Source: Ananas comosus (Eukaryota > Streptophyta > Magnoliopsida > Poales > Bromeliaceae). Taken from it: a DNA stretch of 64,000 nt. The DNA lies in contig NC_033640.1 of NCBI RefSeq assembly GCF_001540865.1, positions 4,007,598-4,071,597 of the forward strand, written 5' to 3'. The notes beneath the pieces were generated by a model that did not search any database, was not told the DNA's origin, and saw only the letters and a program-made list of their open reading frames with translations. Made by a program: the position numbers and the translations under genes. Shown piece by piece: positions 11,277-22,892 of the stretch. How positions within the stretch are numbered: position 1 is the first letter of the stretch; the number at the start of each line of letters is the position of its first letter.

Positions 11277-12031
11277 GAATCCGCGGTTTCGATCAATTAT
11301 TTTGATGAAAAGCATAACATTAAACTCAGCTCTTGTGAGACCCCAGATAGTCCTATATATAAGATATAATAGGGCTGAAAACTCTTAACTCGGCTAATTT
11401 TGGGTAGTGGTTAGGCCCAAGAGATTAAGAATGTTAAGCGTGCTAGGGCTAAAGTAGTCCTAGGATGGGTGACCCCCTAAAAAGTAAGGCGTCACAGCTC
11501 TAAGACTTAGTTTCTAAGTGTTGAATAGTTTTCAAATTGATAGAACAATTAATTTATATTGGCATTTCATTCCTGGTTAGAAAGTCAACATTTCAAATGG
11601 TCAACAAAGGCTAAAAGTCATAACAAGCTAAAATTGGTCAAATCGGGCTAAAATATTCAAATTATGCTAATTTTTGACGAACTGTGCCATTGACCCAAAC
11701 CTCCACAGTCAACTGTTGAGCAACTCGGTCGACCATCTAATGTTCCCAGTCAACCTTAAAGTACCCAGAAGCCCCAAGACTCAAAAACTAGTTGTTATAT
11801 AGCCGTTGGAGGCCAATAGTTGACCAAGGGGTGAGTACAGTTGACCATAAACTAGTCGTCAGGCCTAGTTCTTTCCAGATTTTGTTATCACGAATAACGA
11901 AGTTTTTGGATTATAAACATCCATTCTATGAGATTATTACCAAGGAATTTAGAAGTGTTTCATTGTATTATTTTTAAGAGTTTCAGGTAATTCAAAAAGC
12001 TCTATTCTATCGTAGTTGTAGAGAGAGAGAG
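11277..12031 (+). repeat. 3' LTR of the copia element, interrupted and truncated
   Basis: Homologous in order to 8836-9400, but split by a 161-bp insertion at 11334-11494 and cut near 12031, after the 'GTAGTTGTAGAGAGAG' segment, by unrelated sequence starting GTGTAAGGTACCGG. Confidence 0.65.
11334..11494 (+). mobile_element. Cassandra-like solo LTR carrying a 5S rRNA-derived segment
   Basis: The element begins TGTGAGACCCC and ends GGCGTCA (TG...CA). It is flanked on both sides by CAGCTCT (11327-11333 and 11495-11501). Inside, 11433-11474 matches the internal promoter half of plant 5S rRNA: 'GTTAAGCGTGCTAGGGC' then 'AGTAGTCCTAGGATGGGTGA'. Cassandra elements are LTR miniatures whose LTRs carry 5S rRNA sequence. 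The copia 5' LTR (near 8890) lacks the segment, which proves insertion. At 161 bp it is shorter than the Cassandra LTRs I know of, so it may be internally deleted. Confidence 0.8.
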
Positions 12032-13289
12032 TGTAAGGTACCGGACTTCTAAAACTAGGAAGTTATGGTGTACAATGATTTGGGGAGCCATTTGAATGGT
12101 CCCGGTAGAGAATGTAACATACCAGATTTTGGTATAAAAATAATAAATAAATAAAAATAGTGTGGGATACTATTTTTATTGGATTTAGAGNATTCAAATT
12201 ATCACATCTCATTAAATTTAGCCGATTTAAAAACTGTCTTTTAAGAAAAGTGATAAACCTGCTTATATCATAGTAACGAATCTTTGAGGTTAAAGTACTA
12301 GCAATAAATATACCAACAGTAAAAGTCGGTAAGTCAAATTCTAAAGAACTAGTATTTCACCTACTACCGTTTTTTTAATATTTAAGCTTAGATCTACACC
12401 TAGCTATACCGTTGGATTCTCCCGACTAAATATAGACAGAGAATATGTGTAGACTGCAAAGGCTAATTCACCAGGATAGAGCATTTACGCTTATTATTTC
12501 CTATTTTGTTTCTCTCTCTTTAGTGTTTGCGTTACTAAAAATGCACCAAACCGATTGCACGGATGCGAGTACAACTAGGGAAAGAACTTCGTGACTTAAG
12601 GTGATAAAGACTACCGGAAAATATCCCTTCCGGTTCGGAAATATGAAGAAAAGTGCCCGAACTTCCATCGGAAAATGTTACGCTAGTAAAATGAACCCAG
12701 GTTCAGAGAGAGACAGTGCTGGGCGCTGGGGGCGGATAAACCGGCCTAGCGCCGCGGCGGCTGTCTGGCGGCTTGCCTGTCTCAAAGGGGACATGCAGGA
12801 TCCGCAGCGTTGTTCATGTTATGTTTCCAAGGTTGGTCCTTGTCATGAACCGTTTGTCTAACGTAGTCCTTCCATAGTTAGTTGTATTTGTGTAGGATTC
12901 AACAATGTAAGTAAGTAAACTGTAAGTAAAATGTAGTGTTAACGATTGACTAAAGGAGGTTTATGTTAGATCTTATAATGTTGTGAAAAGAATAAATGTT
13001 AAACTATGTAAGAAAATTTGAATTAGGGGGCTCGATCTGACGGTTGTGACCATGACGATGGAGACCAGAGACCCATCCCGTGATAGATACCTCGATGCGG
13101 GAACGGAGCGCGGCGGCGCGACGAGTGCACACTTGGACTTTTGGGGTTTTGTTGCACCCCACTCTTGGTTGAGGTACCAAGGGTCACCCATGCCGGTGGG
13201 TTCCTTTTACGAGCAGGCTGTCCAAGTTTCCTCCGTTGACGTCCAATCGAATTATTTGTCTATCTATCTATAAATTGATACGTTAATTA
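12032..13289. other. Unassigned repeat-like region
   Basis: Contains TGTAACATACCAG near 12114, possibly an LTR start, an N at 12191, and an 86-codon frame at 12601-12861 that matches no family I know and lacks coding character. 13030-13200 is GC-richer with no convincing domain. I see no gene here on either strand. Confidence 0.3.
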
Positions 13290-13660
13290 TTTTGGTAAAA
13301 CTCCTCATATCAGTCATTACGATTGTTCATTTTGACCTTTCAATCACTAAGTAATGATATCAAAATTATTAAATTAGGTTCCTAAATATTTCAAATAGAT
13401 AGAACATGTCTAACAATGTCGATTGTCACTTCAAACGTCACGTAATCATAAACCAAACAAAATCACTAAGGCAAGCGTGCCACATGTATACCTAACTACA
13501 CACATACACTATATTTAACAATGTCGATTGTCGCTTCAAATGCCCAATCATCGAAATGAAGTGGAACTGTGGAAGCACAGAGGCATGTGTGCCACCTCTA
13601 TACCTAACTAGACACATACATATATTATACATATGTGTAAAGAAAGATATGCGCTCAAAG
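13290..13660. mobile_element. Microsatellite-flanked MITE, partial copy
   Basis: Right-arm landmarks of the family ('TTCATTTTGACCTTTCAATCAC', abbreviated here as TTCATTTTGACC...; 'AACAATGTCGATTGTC') occur twice, at 13420-13440 and 13518-13535, so the copy carries an internal duplication and lacks its left arm. Confidence 0.4.
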
Positions 13661-14201
13661 TATTACATGCCTAAAGACTGAAGGGAACAATGTTGACGAT
13701 CAAACAATTCCTTGTTATTTGCCAAGAGTGGGAGGACACCTTCAGATACAAGATGGTTACTTAATTTTAAAAAAGAGGTTACCCAATCAATAGTTTCAGG
13801 CAGGAGCACCAAGAGATTTTCAACCTTAAGACATGTGAAAGGAGTCTAATAATTAAGAAAACTAACAATAGAAACTTGCAAGAAAAGAAAATAATGCATG
13901 CACACAGCTGAACTGAGATACTTCATGACAGTGAGGCCTTTATAGTATCTAGAGAAAATCAACGATATAATATAGCCACATGGTTTGCACCAATTCAAAC
14001 GCCTACAGATCAAAATTCAAAAACGCCTTTTGCACGTGTATTGGGTTGACGAAATAAATGGTATCAATTGTGCAAGTATGCTCAAATGCAGCATAAACTC
14101 TTCAATTAAGGACCAAAGCCATCAATTGATAAAGACGATTGAAATAAAACAAAAGAATATGTTTGAAGGAATGTATGGCAGGGGCATATGTGAAAGTGCA
14201 C
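13661..14201 (-). other. Start of RAD5A intron 3 (continues left)
   Basis: Follows the donor GTGCAC at 14201 on the minus strand. No further RAD5A exon is visible here. A 74-codon plus-strand frame at 13985-14209 runs antisense into exon 3 and has no support. Confidence 0.5.
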
Positions 14202-15307
14202 CTTTTTAAAAGGAGTGAGCCCAAGTAACCCAAACAGTGTTGGTAGTGGATGAATTGTAGACTCCTCGCTAGCAATCCCAGCAGGCTTCACTGATGTTTG
14301 GGCGTGCTTACGTAACATCAAAATATTGATGTACACACTGCAAAGTCCCAAAAGCCAATGCATAAGTAATTCAATGACAGAGACATTGATTGCTAATTAT
14401 GTCATAGGAGATTATCAGAAGTAGAATCTTTGCATGGAGAATGATTGATTACCTGTAAATCATACCTGACAGACAACACTATAGAATCCATGATTGCAAG
14501 AACGTCCGGGGAAGATTTACAATACCCCTCAATCCTGATCTTCTTCTCCCTCACAAGAGGAAGCAGGCACCGAGCCCACTCATTTGGTATGCGGCCAACC
14601 TGAAAGCAACACCGGCAATGCAAACAAGTGAGATGGGATGCAAAAGGAAAAAAGAAAGAAAAGGCTACATTTGTCGCTTTCCACATTAAAAAGCATGCTG
14701 AGAAGTGAAAAGGAAGCGTATATGGCACCTCTCCGTGATCCTCTGTCGAAAACCTCACTATTTTTGAGCAAGGAGCAATGGGCCGCCCTCGGCCGGGAAA
14801 TCTCGCGGTGCAAGGGGAGACGGAGGAGTTGTTGCCCGAAGGAAAAGTAAAGGCCACCTTGTCTCCCACCTTAAGCCGCCTACCCTTGCAAGTCGACAGC
14901 CCCACGATGTCAGAGCTCCCGACAAACCACCAATCAGTATCTCTACGATCTGGCAACCTACTGCTTGCGGGCTCCAGATCTCCCTTGGCGCCAACATTAC
15001 TAAGATTCCGATCAATGTCCGCGCTCCGAGCTACCTCCTTAGCAATGGAGGTGGCGGTGCCGGAAGCAGTTTGCCGAACAGGAGGTGAGGAGGATTTGAG
15101 GGATTTCTTCCTGGCGGCGGCCGTGGGGCTTGCAAGGGCTGCGGCCGTAGTGAGGCGGAGGTGAGGGGTGTCGAAGATGATGTTGATGGCAGCGGCGGCG
15201 TCGTTGTTGGCCATGTGGAGGGCGCGGATTACGTCCATCTCCGAGAAGTCCGCGCCGACCACGGAGCGGACCACAGCGATCTGCTCCTCGTTGGCCTTGT
15301 TCCCCAT
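14202..15307 (-). CDS. RAD5A: RAD5A-type DNA repair helicase, first three exons only
   Basis: RAD5-type proteins are SNF2 ATPases with a HIRAN domain and a RING ubiquitin ligase; they act in the nucleus in error-free damage tolerance through PCNA polyubiquitination. Exons: 15307-14729 (193 codons), 14599-14466, and 14337-14202. All junctions are GT-AG, and together they give 283 codons with no stop. The start MGNKANEEQ matches the plant family's 'MG.K....' start. Residues 10-45 (VRSVVGADFSEMDVIRAL and on) form the UBA-like segment. The HIRAN domain spans about 120-240, with DWWFVGSSDIVGLSTCKG and RIPNEWARCLLPLVREKK. Exon 3 ends HPLPTLFGLLGLTPFKK in phase 0. The next exon (about 700 more residues expected) is not seen before the window edge: either intron 3 exceeds 14 kb or the gene is truncated. 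Confidence 0.88.
14600..14728 (-). other. RAD5A intron 1 (129 nt, stop-free)
   Basis: Donor GTGCCA at 14728, acceptor TTTCAG ending at 14600. It is a multiple of three and has no stop in the reading frame, so a single long frame runs through it. The inserted 43 residues (PYTLPFHFS...) are absent from the family, and the splice restores HGE-VGRIPNEW. Confidence 0.85.
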
Positions 15308-15640
15308 CGCCGGAGAATGGACGCCGAACAGGAACCCTAAACCTAACCCTAGAATCGTACTGCGAGCGAATCGCAATATCGACGGGGCAGCTATTACCCC
15401 TATCAGGCTATCACACAAGGAGAGACGCCCTGCTGCTTCGGCGACGGCGGGAGAGGGCGATTGACCAGCGAAAGATGGGGTACACTACAGAGGGCGGGAA
15501 ACCATCGCGCCTACGAATATCTTTCCGCGTCTGATACCGGTCGGCGAGCAGCCGCGGTCGCGGGAAAAGAGGAAACAGAAAAATGCATGGAGATCCCTCA
15601 AAGTCCGTGATATTTTGGAATAAGTCTTATTTTTTTTTTT
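15308..15640 (-). promoter_or_regulatory. RAD5A upstream region
   Basis: GC-rich sequence (15309-15560) before the RAD5A start, presumably 5' UTR and core promoter. A minus-strand frame continues upstream to 15418, but the family start at 15307 is preferred. No TATA box could be assigned with confidence. Confidence 0.4.
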
Positions 15641-15718
15641 TTTTTAGAGGATGTGGGCATATCTATACATACACCTATATTGAATCTAGAGTTCTCCGAA
15701 GCCTCTCCGCATTTGGCG

Positions 15719-15758
<40 letters not shown>

Positions 15759-16284
15759 CACGCGCGGGGGCCCGCACATGGCACAGGCCCCCCTCTCTCT
15801 CACTCTACTCTGGGGGTTTCTTCCTCTTCCCATTCCCAGGGCCCCATCTACCCCCCCGGCTCCCCACCTCTCCTCCCTCTCTCCCCACGTGCGCCGCGGA
15901 CCGACGCCCAGCGGGTGCTAGCACGGGTGGCCGCGCGCGAGAGAAAGAGAGAGAGAGAGTGACTCCCCCTCTCTCTTTCCCTCTTTCCTCTACCCAGTCC
16001 CCCCCGGTTCTTTGCCTTCTCTCCTCCCTCTCTCTTCCCTCTCTTCCTCTCCCTCCCCGCCCGGTTCCTCACGACTCTCTCCCCGCTCCCCTTTTCTCTC
16101 CCCCTCTTTCCTCTCCTTCCCCCCGAGCTGTCTCTCTCCCTTCTTTCTCGCGCCCCATCTCCCCCCTCTCCTCAGCTCGGAGCGGGCGCGCGCGGTCGCC
16201 GGCACGGTGGCAGGCTACGCCGCTGCCGCGGGCAGTGGCGGGGTGCGGTCGCGCGGCGCCGGGTGGGGGTCGGGACCGGCAGGC
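15641..16284. repeat. Pyrimidine-rich, low-complexity tract
   Basis: C/T on the plus strand over some 450 bases, including (CT)n at 15724-15757. Overlapping frames on both strands (up to 218 codons, Ser/Pro/Leu or Arg/Gly/Glu rich) are products of composition. The end, 16170-16285, is GC-rich. No protein family is recognised. Confidence 0.6.
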
Positions 16285-16540
16285 ACGGGTAGGGCTACTA
16301 TACTCTTAATGAGTAATAGCCCCCTTTGGTACTCAATTAACTTTCCGGAATTGGATGAAGAGATGGCGGTTAAGATGATTAGTGGTCCCCGGTTAAGTTA
16401 ATAGTATCCCACTAACGGGTTGAGGGGTGGTTGGTTGTTGAATAGTAAGAAAAATACGGTGGAATGATCAAAAGAATAGATCTAAGCGCCAAAAAACTTA
16501 TGAGACATGGGGAATATACCTCATAAGAGTATATACATAT
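16285..16540 (-). mobile_element. MITE-like unit, inverse of 17300-17525
   Basis: Starts GGGCTACTATACTCTTAATG. The 'GATGGCGGTTAAGATGA' and 'GGGTTGAGGGGTGGTTGG' segments are reverse complements in kind of 'CATCCTAACCACCGCCAT' and 'CAACCACTCACTCAACCC' at 17417-17460. Two copies of one small element in opposite orientation. Confidence 0.5.
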
Positions 16541-16715
16541 ACAATTTTATTTATAAATATATTATTGATTTATTATATATAGTGATTTTTTATTTATAAT
16601 ATAAGTATATTATTATATAATAATTTATTATATATATATATTTACTATTTATTGTTTATAATTATTATTTAGTATATATAGTGTTTTTTTATTATATATA
16701 CGAGAGAGAATGAGA

Positions 16716-17278
16716 GAGATGAGTCTGCTACTATCCTATTAAGATAGATAGGAGGCACTTTGTGCTATTCAAGTCCGTTTTGAAATGATCGAACTTGGGC
16801 AATTGATAATCGGCACGCTTGAAATTGATCTAACAACAATTAGAAATGTTTAGAAACGAAATTTTGTAATATTTAAAAATCATTAATCAAGTTCATCTTA
16901 AAAGTTAAAAATGAACGATCATAAATGAATAATCTTCTTAAAATAGTGGTTAAGACTGTTCTCAATTCATAATCAGCAGTTATCAAACATTATCCTAAAT
17001 AGTATAAACAATTTCTATCACAAATTTAAGCAATTTGGGATTGCTCTACAGCCTCTCTACGTAAACAAGCACAACTGGCTCATATAGGCCGTCAAAATTT
17101 CGATTTTATCGACACTTTGATCACATGTAAATAATTTAAAATTATAAATTTGAGTTTCTAGATATTTCAAGTACTTTAAGATCGCTTCAGCGGCTCCGAT
17201 CATCGATTCGAATCTCTAATCATCAAGACCATTTGATAGGACAATGCTACTATCCTATTAATGGGATAGTAGCCCTAG
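16716..17278. mobile_element. Microsatellite-flanked MITE, copy 5
   Basis: Arms 'GCTACTATCCTATTAAGATAG' (from 16729, one base beyond the shared core CTACTATCCTATTAA) and 'CTACTATCCTATTAATGGG' (17247 on) lie at the two ends. Inner markers such as 'TTTAAAAATCATTAATCAAG' fit the family. Bordered by TATATA tracts. Confidence 0.5.
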
Positions 17279-17299
17279 CCTATATATATATATAAGAGT

Positions 17300-17525
17300 C
17301 CCGGCTGGGATAACTATCGATAGTATACAAGATTTGGTGCTATCGGATTTTCCCACCGTTAGATTTAACCCTTTGATTATTTTTACCAAGTTAGATTATA
17401 CTATTGCAGCCAACCACTCACTCAACCCTAGGGGCCCACATCCATCCTAACCACCGCCATTTCTCATCTAAGGAGAAAATCAATGCACCAATAGCTTAGT
17501 GGCTATTGATAGTATTTCAACCTAG
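17300..17525 (+). mobile_element. MITE-like unit
   Basis: 'GGGATAACTATCGATAGTAT' near the left end and 'GGCTATTGATAGTATTTCAA' near the right end, with the inner CCACCGCCAT block shared in reverse with 16285-16540. Confidence 0.5.
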
Positions 17526-17546
17526 GTCTATATATAATATATATAG

Positions 17547-17577
<31 letters not shown>

Positions 17578-18081
17578 AATATAGTATATATATATATATA
17601 TCTATATATATAATATAATAAATTTATTTAAATAATATATATATATAATTGATATATATAATTTTATTTATAAATATATATTTAGTTATTATATATAGTA
17701 TTTTATTTTTATAATATAGATATATTATTATATAATAATTTATTACATAATTTAGTATTTATTTTTATAATTATTTATTTATTATATATAGTATTTTTGT
17801 TTTTTAGCTTTTTTTTTCCTGTGGGACCCACTCCTCTCTCTCTTTTTTTTCCTTTCCTTTTCTAACTTTTTTTCCCTTCTTTCCCCTCTTTTCTAACCCT
17901 TTTGTTTTGTTTCGTATAATTTTGGATCACAGACAAAAAATAAAAAATTAAATTTAAAATTTAAAATTTGATTTTAAGTTAAAATTTAAATTTTAAATCG
18001 AATATCTTCTGATATTGCTGACTTTGCAGTTTATGTGCTATTTAATATATAATTTAAAATATTTTAGAATTTACATAAATT
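17526..18081. repeat. AT-rich region with TA microsatellites
   Basis: Long TA runs (17540-17600, 17635-17660), then T-rich sequence and AAATTTAAA repeats at 17940-18000. Possibly the body of the Helitron-like element whose 3' end follows. No coding sequence. Confidence 0.5.
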
Positions 18082-18110
18082 CCCCGCCGCGTAGCGCGGG
18101 CCTTCACTAG
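18082..18110 (+). mobile_element. Helitron-like 3' terminus
   Basis: A short GC hairpin (CCCGC, loop, GCGGG) followed 8 bases later by CTAG and a host T. Plant Helitrons end in such a hairpin and CTRR before T. The 5' TC end was not located. The same ending CTTCACTAGT occurs on the minus strand near 39810-39823. Confidence 0.55.
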
Positions 18111-18113
18111 TTT

Positions 18114-18840
18114 TATTGAAGCTTGATATAATAAAATAACTCCGCATCGCATGCACATTTAGAGAATGAGATTAGAGGGAATTGAATTCAGTATAAGATT
18201 CGGTTGGAATTATAGGGAGATTGTATTATACACAATAAAAATGCACGGTAGAAAATTATTCAATTTATTTTCTTATATAATATCGCTCGTGAGTACTATA
18301 CAACCGAGTGTCTCGTTGCCCGCGAAGCTAGTCACAAGCGCATCACAAGTTCTTCCCAACTTAGTCCCATTAGAGTATAGTATCGAGCATCTCGCTCCCA
18401 CCACTTGGCATGCATGCCAAAAACATTCAAGTACAGACTTCGCAACGTTGCATGCTACGACGAGCACTGTTGAATATAAGTTGTCCCACCGCATTATCAC
18501 TAGCGCCTTATGACGCCCACGGCCATAGCGCTTACACAACCTGTTGCTTGGTCCAACAGCATTAATATATCAAGTCGTCACCTAAATGTATGCCACAAGC
18601 TACCATAACTCCTAAGTTTAATGACTTAGTGAGACATCTCGCACGTCAACGCTTCACACATACGTGCCTCGTGTTCAGCCTGCGTGACTTGAGTGCCCCG
18701 TCACTCTTGGCGAGTAAAAGCAATAAGCCCGCACCATACGCTCGATCATCTACATGACCTTCACTTTGTCATGGCACTTTGCCCCTATGATTCGCCTCAA
18801 CAAGATATTTGACTGTTTCTGTAATGCATCGAACTTTCGC
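18114..18840. other. Unassigned stretch
   Basis: Short frames on both strands (18166-18513 plus, 18273-18539 minus) are mirror images of the same bases and match no family. Probably LTR or leader sequence of an old element. Confidence 0.3.
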
Positions 18841-19859
18841 AAATAGTGAAGTTCTAGTGAAGAATAGTAATGAAAAGCTATTTAGATGATTCCTATAGTG
18901 TTTGGAAATTAAGCATTAGAGTATTTTCAACAAGAAAACGGACATTGAAGAGCCAAATCTGCAAACTGTAGCTCTTTTACCGAGTACCAGTACTAGAGTA
19001 AAGTACTAGTACTCGACTGCGAGAAGGCTCCGAGATCTCTTAATTGGGTTCTACAGAAATGCTCTAAGTGTACTAAAAAGGGCAAGCGTTACTGAAGGTG
19101 AGTACCGATACACAATATAAACTATTGAAAATCAACGTACAGATTTTGTGAAACTCAGTTGGAGTACCGGAACATTCGAGTAGCATACCAATACTGAAAC
19201 CCGCGTACTGGTACTCAACTCTATGAATACCAAACTTTGCCTGGTTGTAAATAGAAATGTTGGAGTGTTTAAGTGTAATTGTAGCACTTCTAAAATTACC
19301 TATTCTTACAGCCAAACCTTATATCTCCCCTATTATCACGCCCTGAGACTCGCCTCTTTGGTCGGATTCGATGCGCCAACAGACCGTCGAACGGACAGAG
19401 TTTTCCCTGTACGTTTAAGGCGTCGCAGACAGTACAATTCACAAGGTTCCAAACAGGAACAGAATTCATATATCGATTGCATGAGGAAGGTATTAAAAAC
19501 ATAACTGTTAAGCTATTACAAGCATTCAGCACATTTACATCCCAATTATATCAAGTTTACATTCAACTTCCAAATACAATCATTTTATTATTACAAATTG
19601 TTTCGTTCTTTTCTTCTCTACCCCCCTAAGCTAAGCTGACTCTAAGTATTTCTATCTCTGGTCTCAGTGGTAGGGCGCTATCTACCGAGCTACGCCCTTT
19701 CCTCGCGCTGTCGCGCTGCTCACGCATGGACCTGAAAAAATGTGGGGTGAGAACTATATACATAGTTCCCAGTGGGGACGACCACCTAAAGGAAGAGCTC
19801 GACCCGCCAGGTCCAAAGGAGGCAAGATAAGCAGGTTAGTCCAATAGATATATATATGT
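18841..19859. mobile_element. Truncated members of the LTR-like family
   Basis: 18960-19220 carries the 'GTACTGGTACT' type repeats also seen at 56330-56500. Near 19338 'TCACGCCCTGAGACTCG' starts a head segment with 'CGAACGGACAGAGTTTTCCC' and, at 19745-19777, the conserved hairpin flanked by GGGGTGA and CAGTGGG. It is cut at 19860, where the next copy starts. Confidence 0.55.
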
Positions 19860-21045
19860 TGTCACGCCCCGCGACCAACCGCCAATTTGGACCGGGTTGC
19901 GGCGCCGCTAACAGACCGCCGAACTGACCGGGATTTCCCCTGTACGCGGACAGAGTCTCCCCTGTACGTTCTAGGCGTCGCAATCCAAACAATACAACGA
20001 GTGTTTCAACTAGGAACGGATAACCATCCAGATTGCAAATGAAGTATCAAATACATAAAACTAACAGCTATTACAAGCATTCATTCACATTCACTTAGTA
20101 CATCTCAGTTCAGTTTACATTTTTACTTTCAATTACAATCACATTATTACGTCATTTAATTTTACAAGTTTGATACATTTTGATTCTTGCCTTCTAGACC
20201 CCTAAGCTAGACTGCCTCAGGGTACTGCTACCTCGGTCTCTGTGGTAGGGCGCTATCTACTGAGCTACGCCCTCACCTCGCGCCACCGCGCTGCACACGT
20301 ACAACCTGAAAACACCCCAAAATCACGTGGGGTGAGAACCAACTCCATTGTTCCCAGTGGGTACGGCCACCCAAGGAAAAAGCTCAACCGATAGGTCCGA
20401 GGAGGCGCTGCAATATGTTAGTTCAACAATATACAACAGATATATATATATATTCAATTGAAATACATGCCATGCCTCACAATATGCGATATGAAAGCCA
20501 TGCAACTCTATGCAATATCTAGTAGATCCATAGATTCTACACTTTACTTAGCTACTCTTAGCTTACAACTTTACTTTAAGGTCTCCATTACCTTAGGATC
20601 TCAACTGAGTCCACTGGCTTCTAAGGTCTCTATTACCTTAGCTCAAGCCTCTATCTCTAGCTCATAAGGGTTCCTCTACCCTATCGATGCTAAACACACG
20701 ACTCGGCTTCGAGTCAATCATTCACGGATAGCCCGCGCACTGGCTGCTCATCAGCCTACCGCCCTCTCTGTCTCAGCCCCCTAGCGGCGAAGTCGTTGCA
20801 CACGCTAAGCTCGGCTCAAGTCGCACGACTTGACCATCTGGTGGCGATCGTGTTGCACTTACCCAGCGTGAGCTCGAGTCCTGACACACCGTCTGGCGGC
20901 GAACGGATCGCACCACACCCAACAACGGTACATGTCAGACTCAGCCACCTGGAGGCACCCGCATCGTACTTACCCAGCATAGATTCAGTCTGCGCTGGCG
21001 GTCTGATCCTCAAATGGCTTAACCATCCTGGCGGCGAAANTCTAT

Positions 21046-21912
21046 CGAACAAAAAGTAAAAACTAATTATATTGTTCTGTTATGCCCCGAGAGTGTAAAT
21101 TTCGAACGAATCGATGTCAACGATCACAAGAACCAAAACCGAAACAGCATTAGACTACTAAGTTGCGTCCTAACAGTATAACTTTGCAACGAGTACTTTT
21201 TCTCATTCAATCGAACAAAGAGTAAAACCTAATTATCTTGTTCTATTATGCCCCGAGAGTGTAAATTTCGAACGAATCGATGTCAGCGTTCACAAGAACC
21301 AAAACCGGAACAACATTAAACTACACAGTTGCGCCCTAACTGTATAACTTCGCAACGAGTGCTTTTTCTCATTCAATCAAACAAAGTGTAAAACCTAATT
21401 ATATTGTTCTATTTTGCCCCAAGAGTGTAAATTTCAAACGAATCGATGTCAACGTTCACAAGAACGAAAATTAGAACAACATTAGACTACTCAATTGCGC
21501 CCTAACAGTATAAATTTGCTACAAGTACTTTTTCTCATTCAATTGAATAAAGAGTAAAACCTAATTATATTGTTCAATTATGCCCCGAGAGTGCAAATTT
21601 CCATCGACTCGATGTCAACGTTCACACGCACCAAAACATGAACAACATTAAATTACACAGTTGCGCCCTAACTGTATAACTTTGCAACGAGTACTTTTTC
21701 TCATTCAAGCAAACGAAGAGTAAAACCTAATTATATTATTCTATTATGCCCCGAGAGTTTAATATTGGAGCGAATCGATGTCAACGTTCAGAAGAACCAA
21801 AACCAGAACAACATTAGACTACTCTGTTGCGCCCTAACAGTTTAAATTTGCAACGAGTACTTTTTCTCATTCTATCGAACAAAGAGTAAATGTCAATTAT
21901 ATTGTTCCTGTC
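21046..21912 (+). repeat. Tandem array of a 166-bp unit
   Basis: The word TATGCCCCGAGAGT and its variants start at 21081, 21247, 21413, 21579 and 21745, exactly 166 bases apart each time. A sixth, broken start is near 21911. Each unit also carries 'AATCGATGTCAACG', 'GTTGCGCCCTAAC' and 'GAGTACTTTTTCTCATTC'. About 5.2 units in all, with perhaps 5-10% divergence between units by eye. Confidence 0.92.
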
Positions 21913-22752
21913 ATGCTTGCTACTTACTATGCATTCTTTACTTAGCCTTTACTTTATGCATTATCATTTATCATGCATTTCTTGTCCTTATCTACATGCA
22001 CATGCATCAATATGGAGATACATTGCTAAGACATAAAGGGCGACCTAGTCGCTTCGGTAAGCACAACCCACCTTAGCTAGCTTTTCCGATTGCTCGTCGA
22101 CACTTGCAATCGGCCTCCCGCGGCACTCGGCACCCGCTCGGGCCCGATCTCACAGTTGCTCCCCTCGAGCGCGCCGCTTCGCCGTTTCAAGTGCTAGCGA
22201 TCTTCGCCTTGCCGCTATGGTGCTCGGGACCCGATTCCACGATTTATGGACGTCGCCTCGGCCTTCTAAGCAGAAATGAAGCTCCGAGCGCCCGTTTCTT
22301 CAATATCTTCGCAACGGCTTGTCGGATTGCCGAACCGAGTTCGCAACGTGTTTCATTACCTACCAATTTGGTTTACGAAGGGTCAAATGAGATCAAACTC
22401 ATCTATTTACAAAAACCCCATTTTGATGCCCTAGAATGCCATCACTAGCAAATCCACCAAATCGATCTAGAATTTGGGGAGAATCCATCTAAATAGCATG
22501 CTAGGGTACCAAAAATACTATTTCTAGGGTTTAAAAACCCATCTACAAAGTTTTACCATGAGAGGGCTTGGAAGCTTACCTCTCCAAGAGCTCCAATAAG
22601 AAGAAGATGAAGATGAAGATGAGGAAGAGGATCTCCTCCTTGGTCCTCTCCTTCCTTTCCTTTCCTTTCTCTTTTTCTTCTTCTCTTCCCTTTTCTCTTT
22701 TCTTTCTTTTCTTCTTCTTCTCCCTTGCACGATCGGAGAGAAGGAGAGAGGC

Positions 22753-22784
<32 letters not shown>

Positions 22785-22892
22785 GAAGAGATCTCTCTCT
22801 AATACCCTCTCTCATTTTGTAACAATATCCCCAAAGGCCCCTCAACTTTTCACCTCTTACACAGCCCTTACTGGGCGTTCTGCGCGCTGATG

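Noticed and set aside
11433..11474. A 5S rRNA gene
   Set aside because: Only about 42 bases of the 120-base RNA are present, inside a TG...CA unit with flank repeats, so it is part of a Cassandra-like element.
14402..15418. A single 338-codon minus-strand protein
   Set aside because: It reads through RAD5A intron 1 and starts 37 codons before the family start. Splicing at GTGCCA...TTTCAG restores the known protein order.
15583..16401. Overlapping frames of up to 218 codons
   Set aside because: All arise from C/T-rich low-complexity sequence, with mirror frames on the other strand and no domain.
19655..20275. tRNA-like text: TAGCTCGGTAGATAGC on the minus strand near 19697, and TAGCTCAGTAGATAGC near 20265
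   Set aside because: It resembles an A box, but there is no B box (GGTTCGANNCC), acceptor stem or cloverleaf. It belongs to a repeated head segment.
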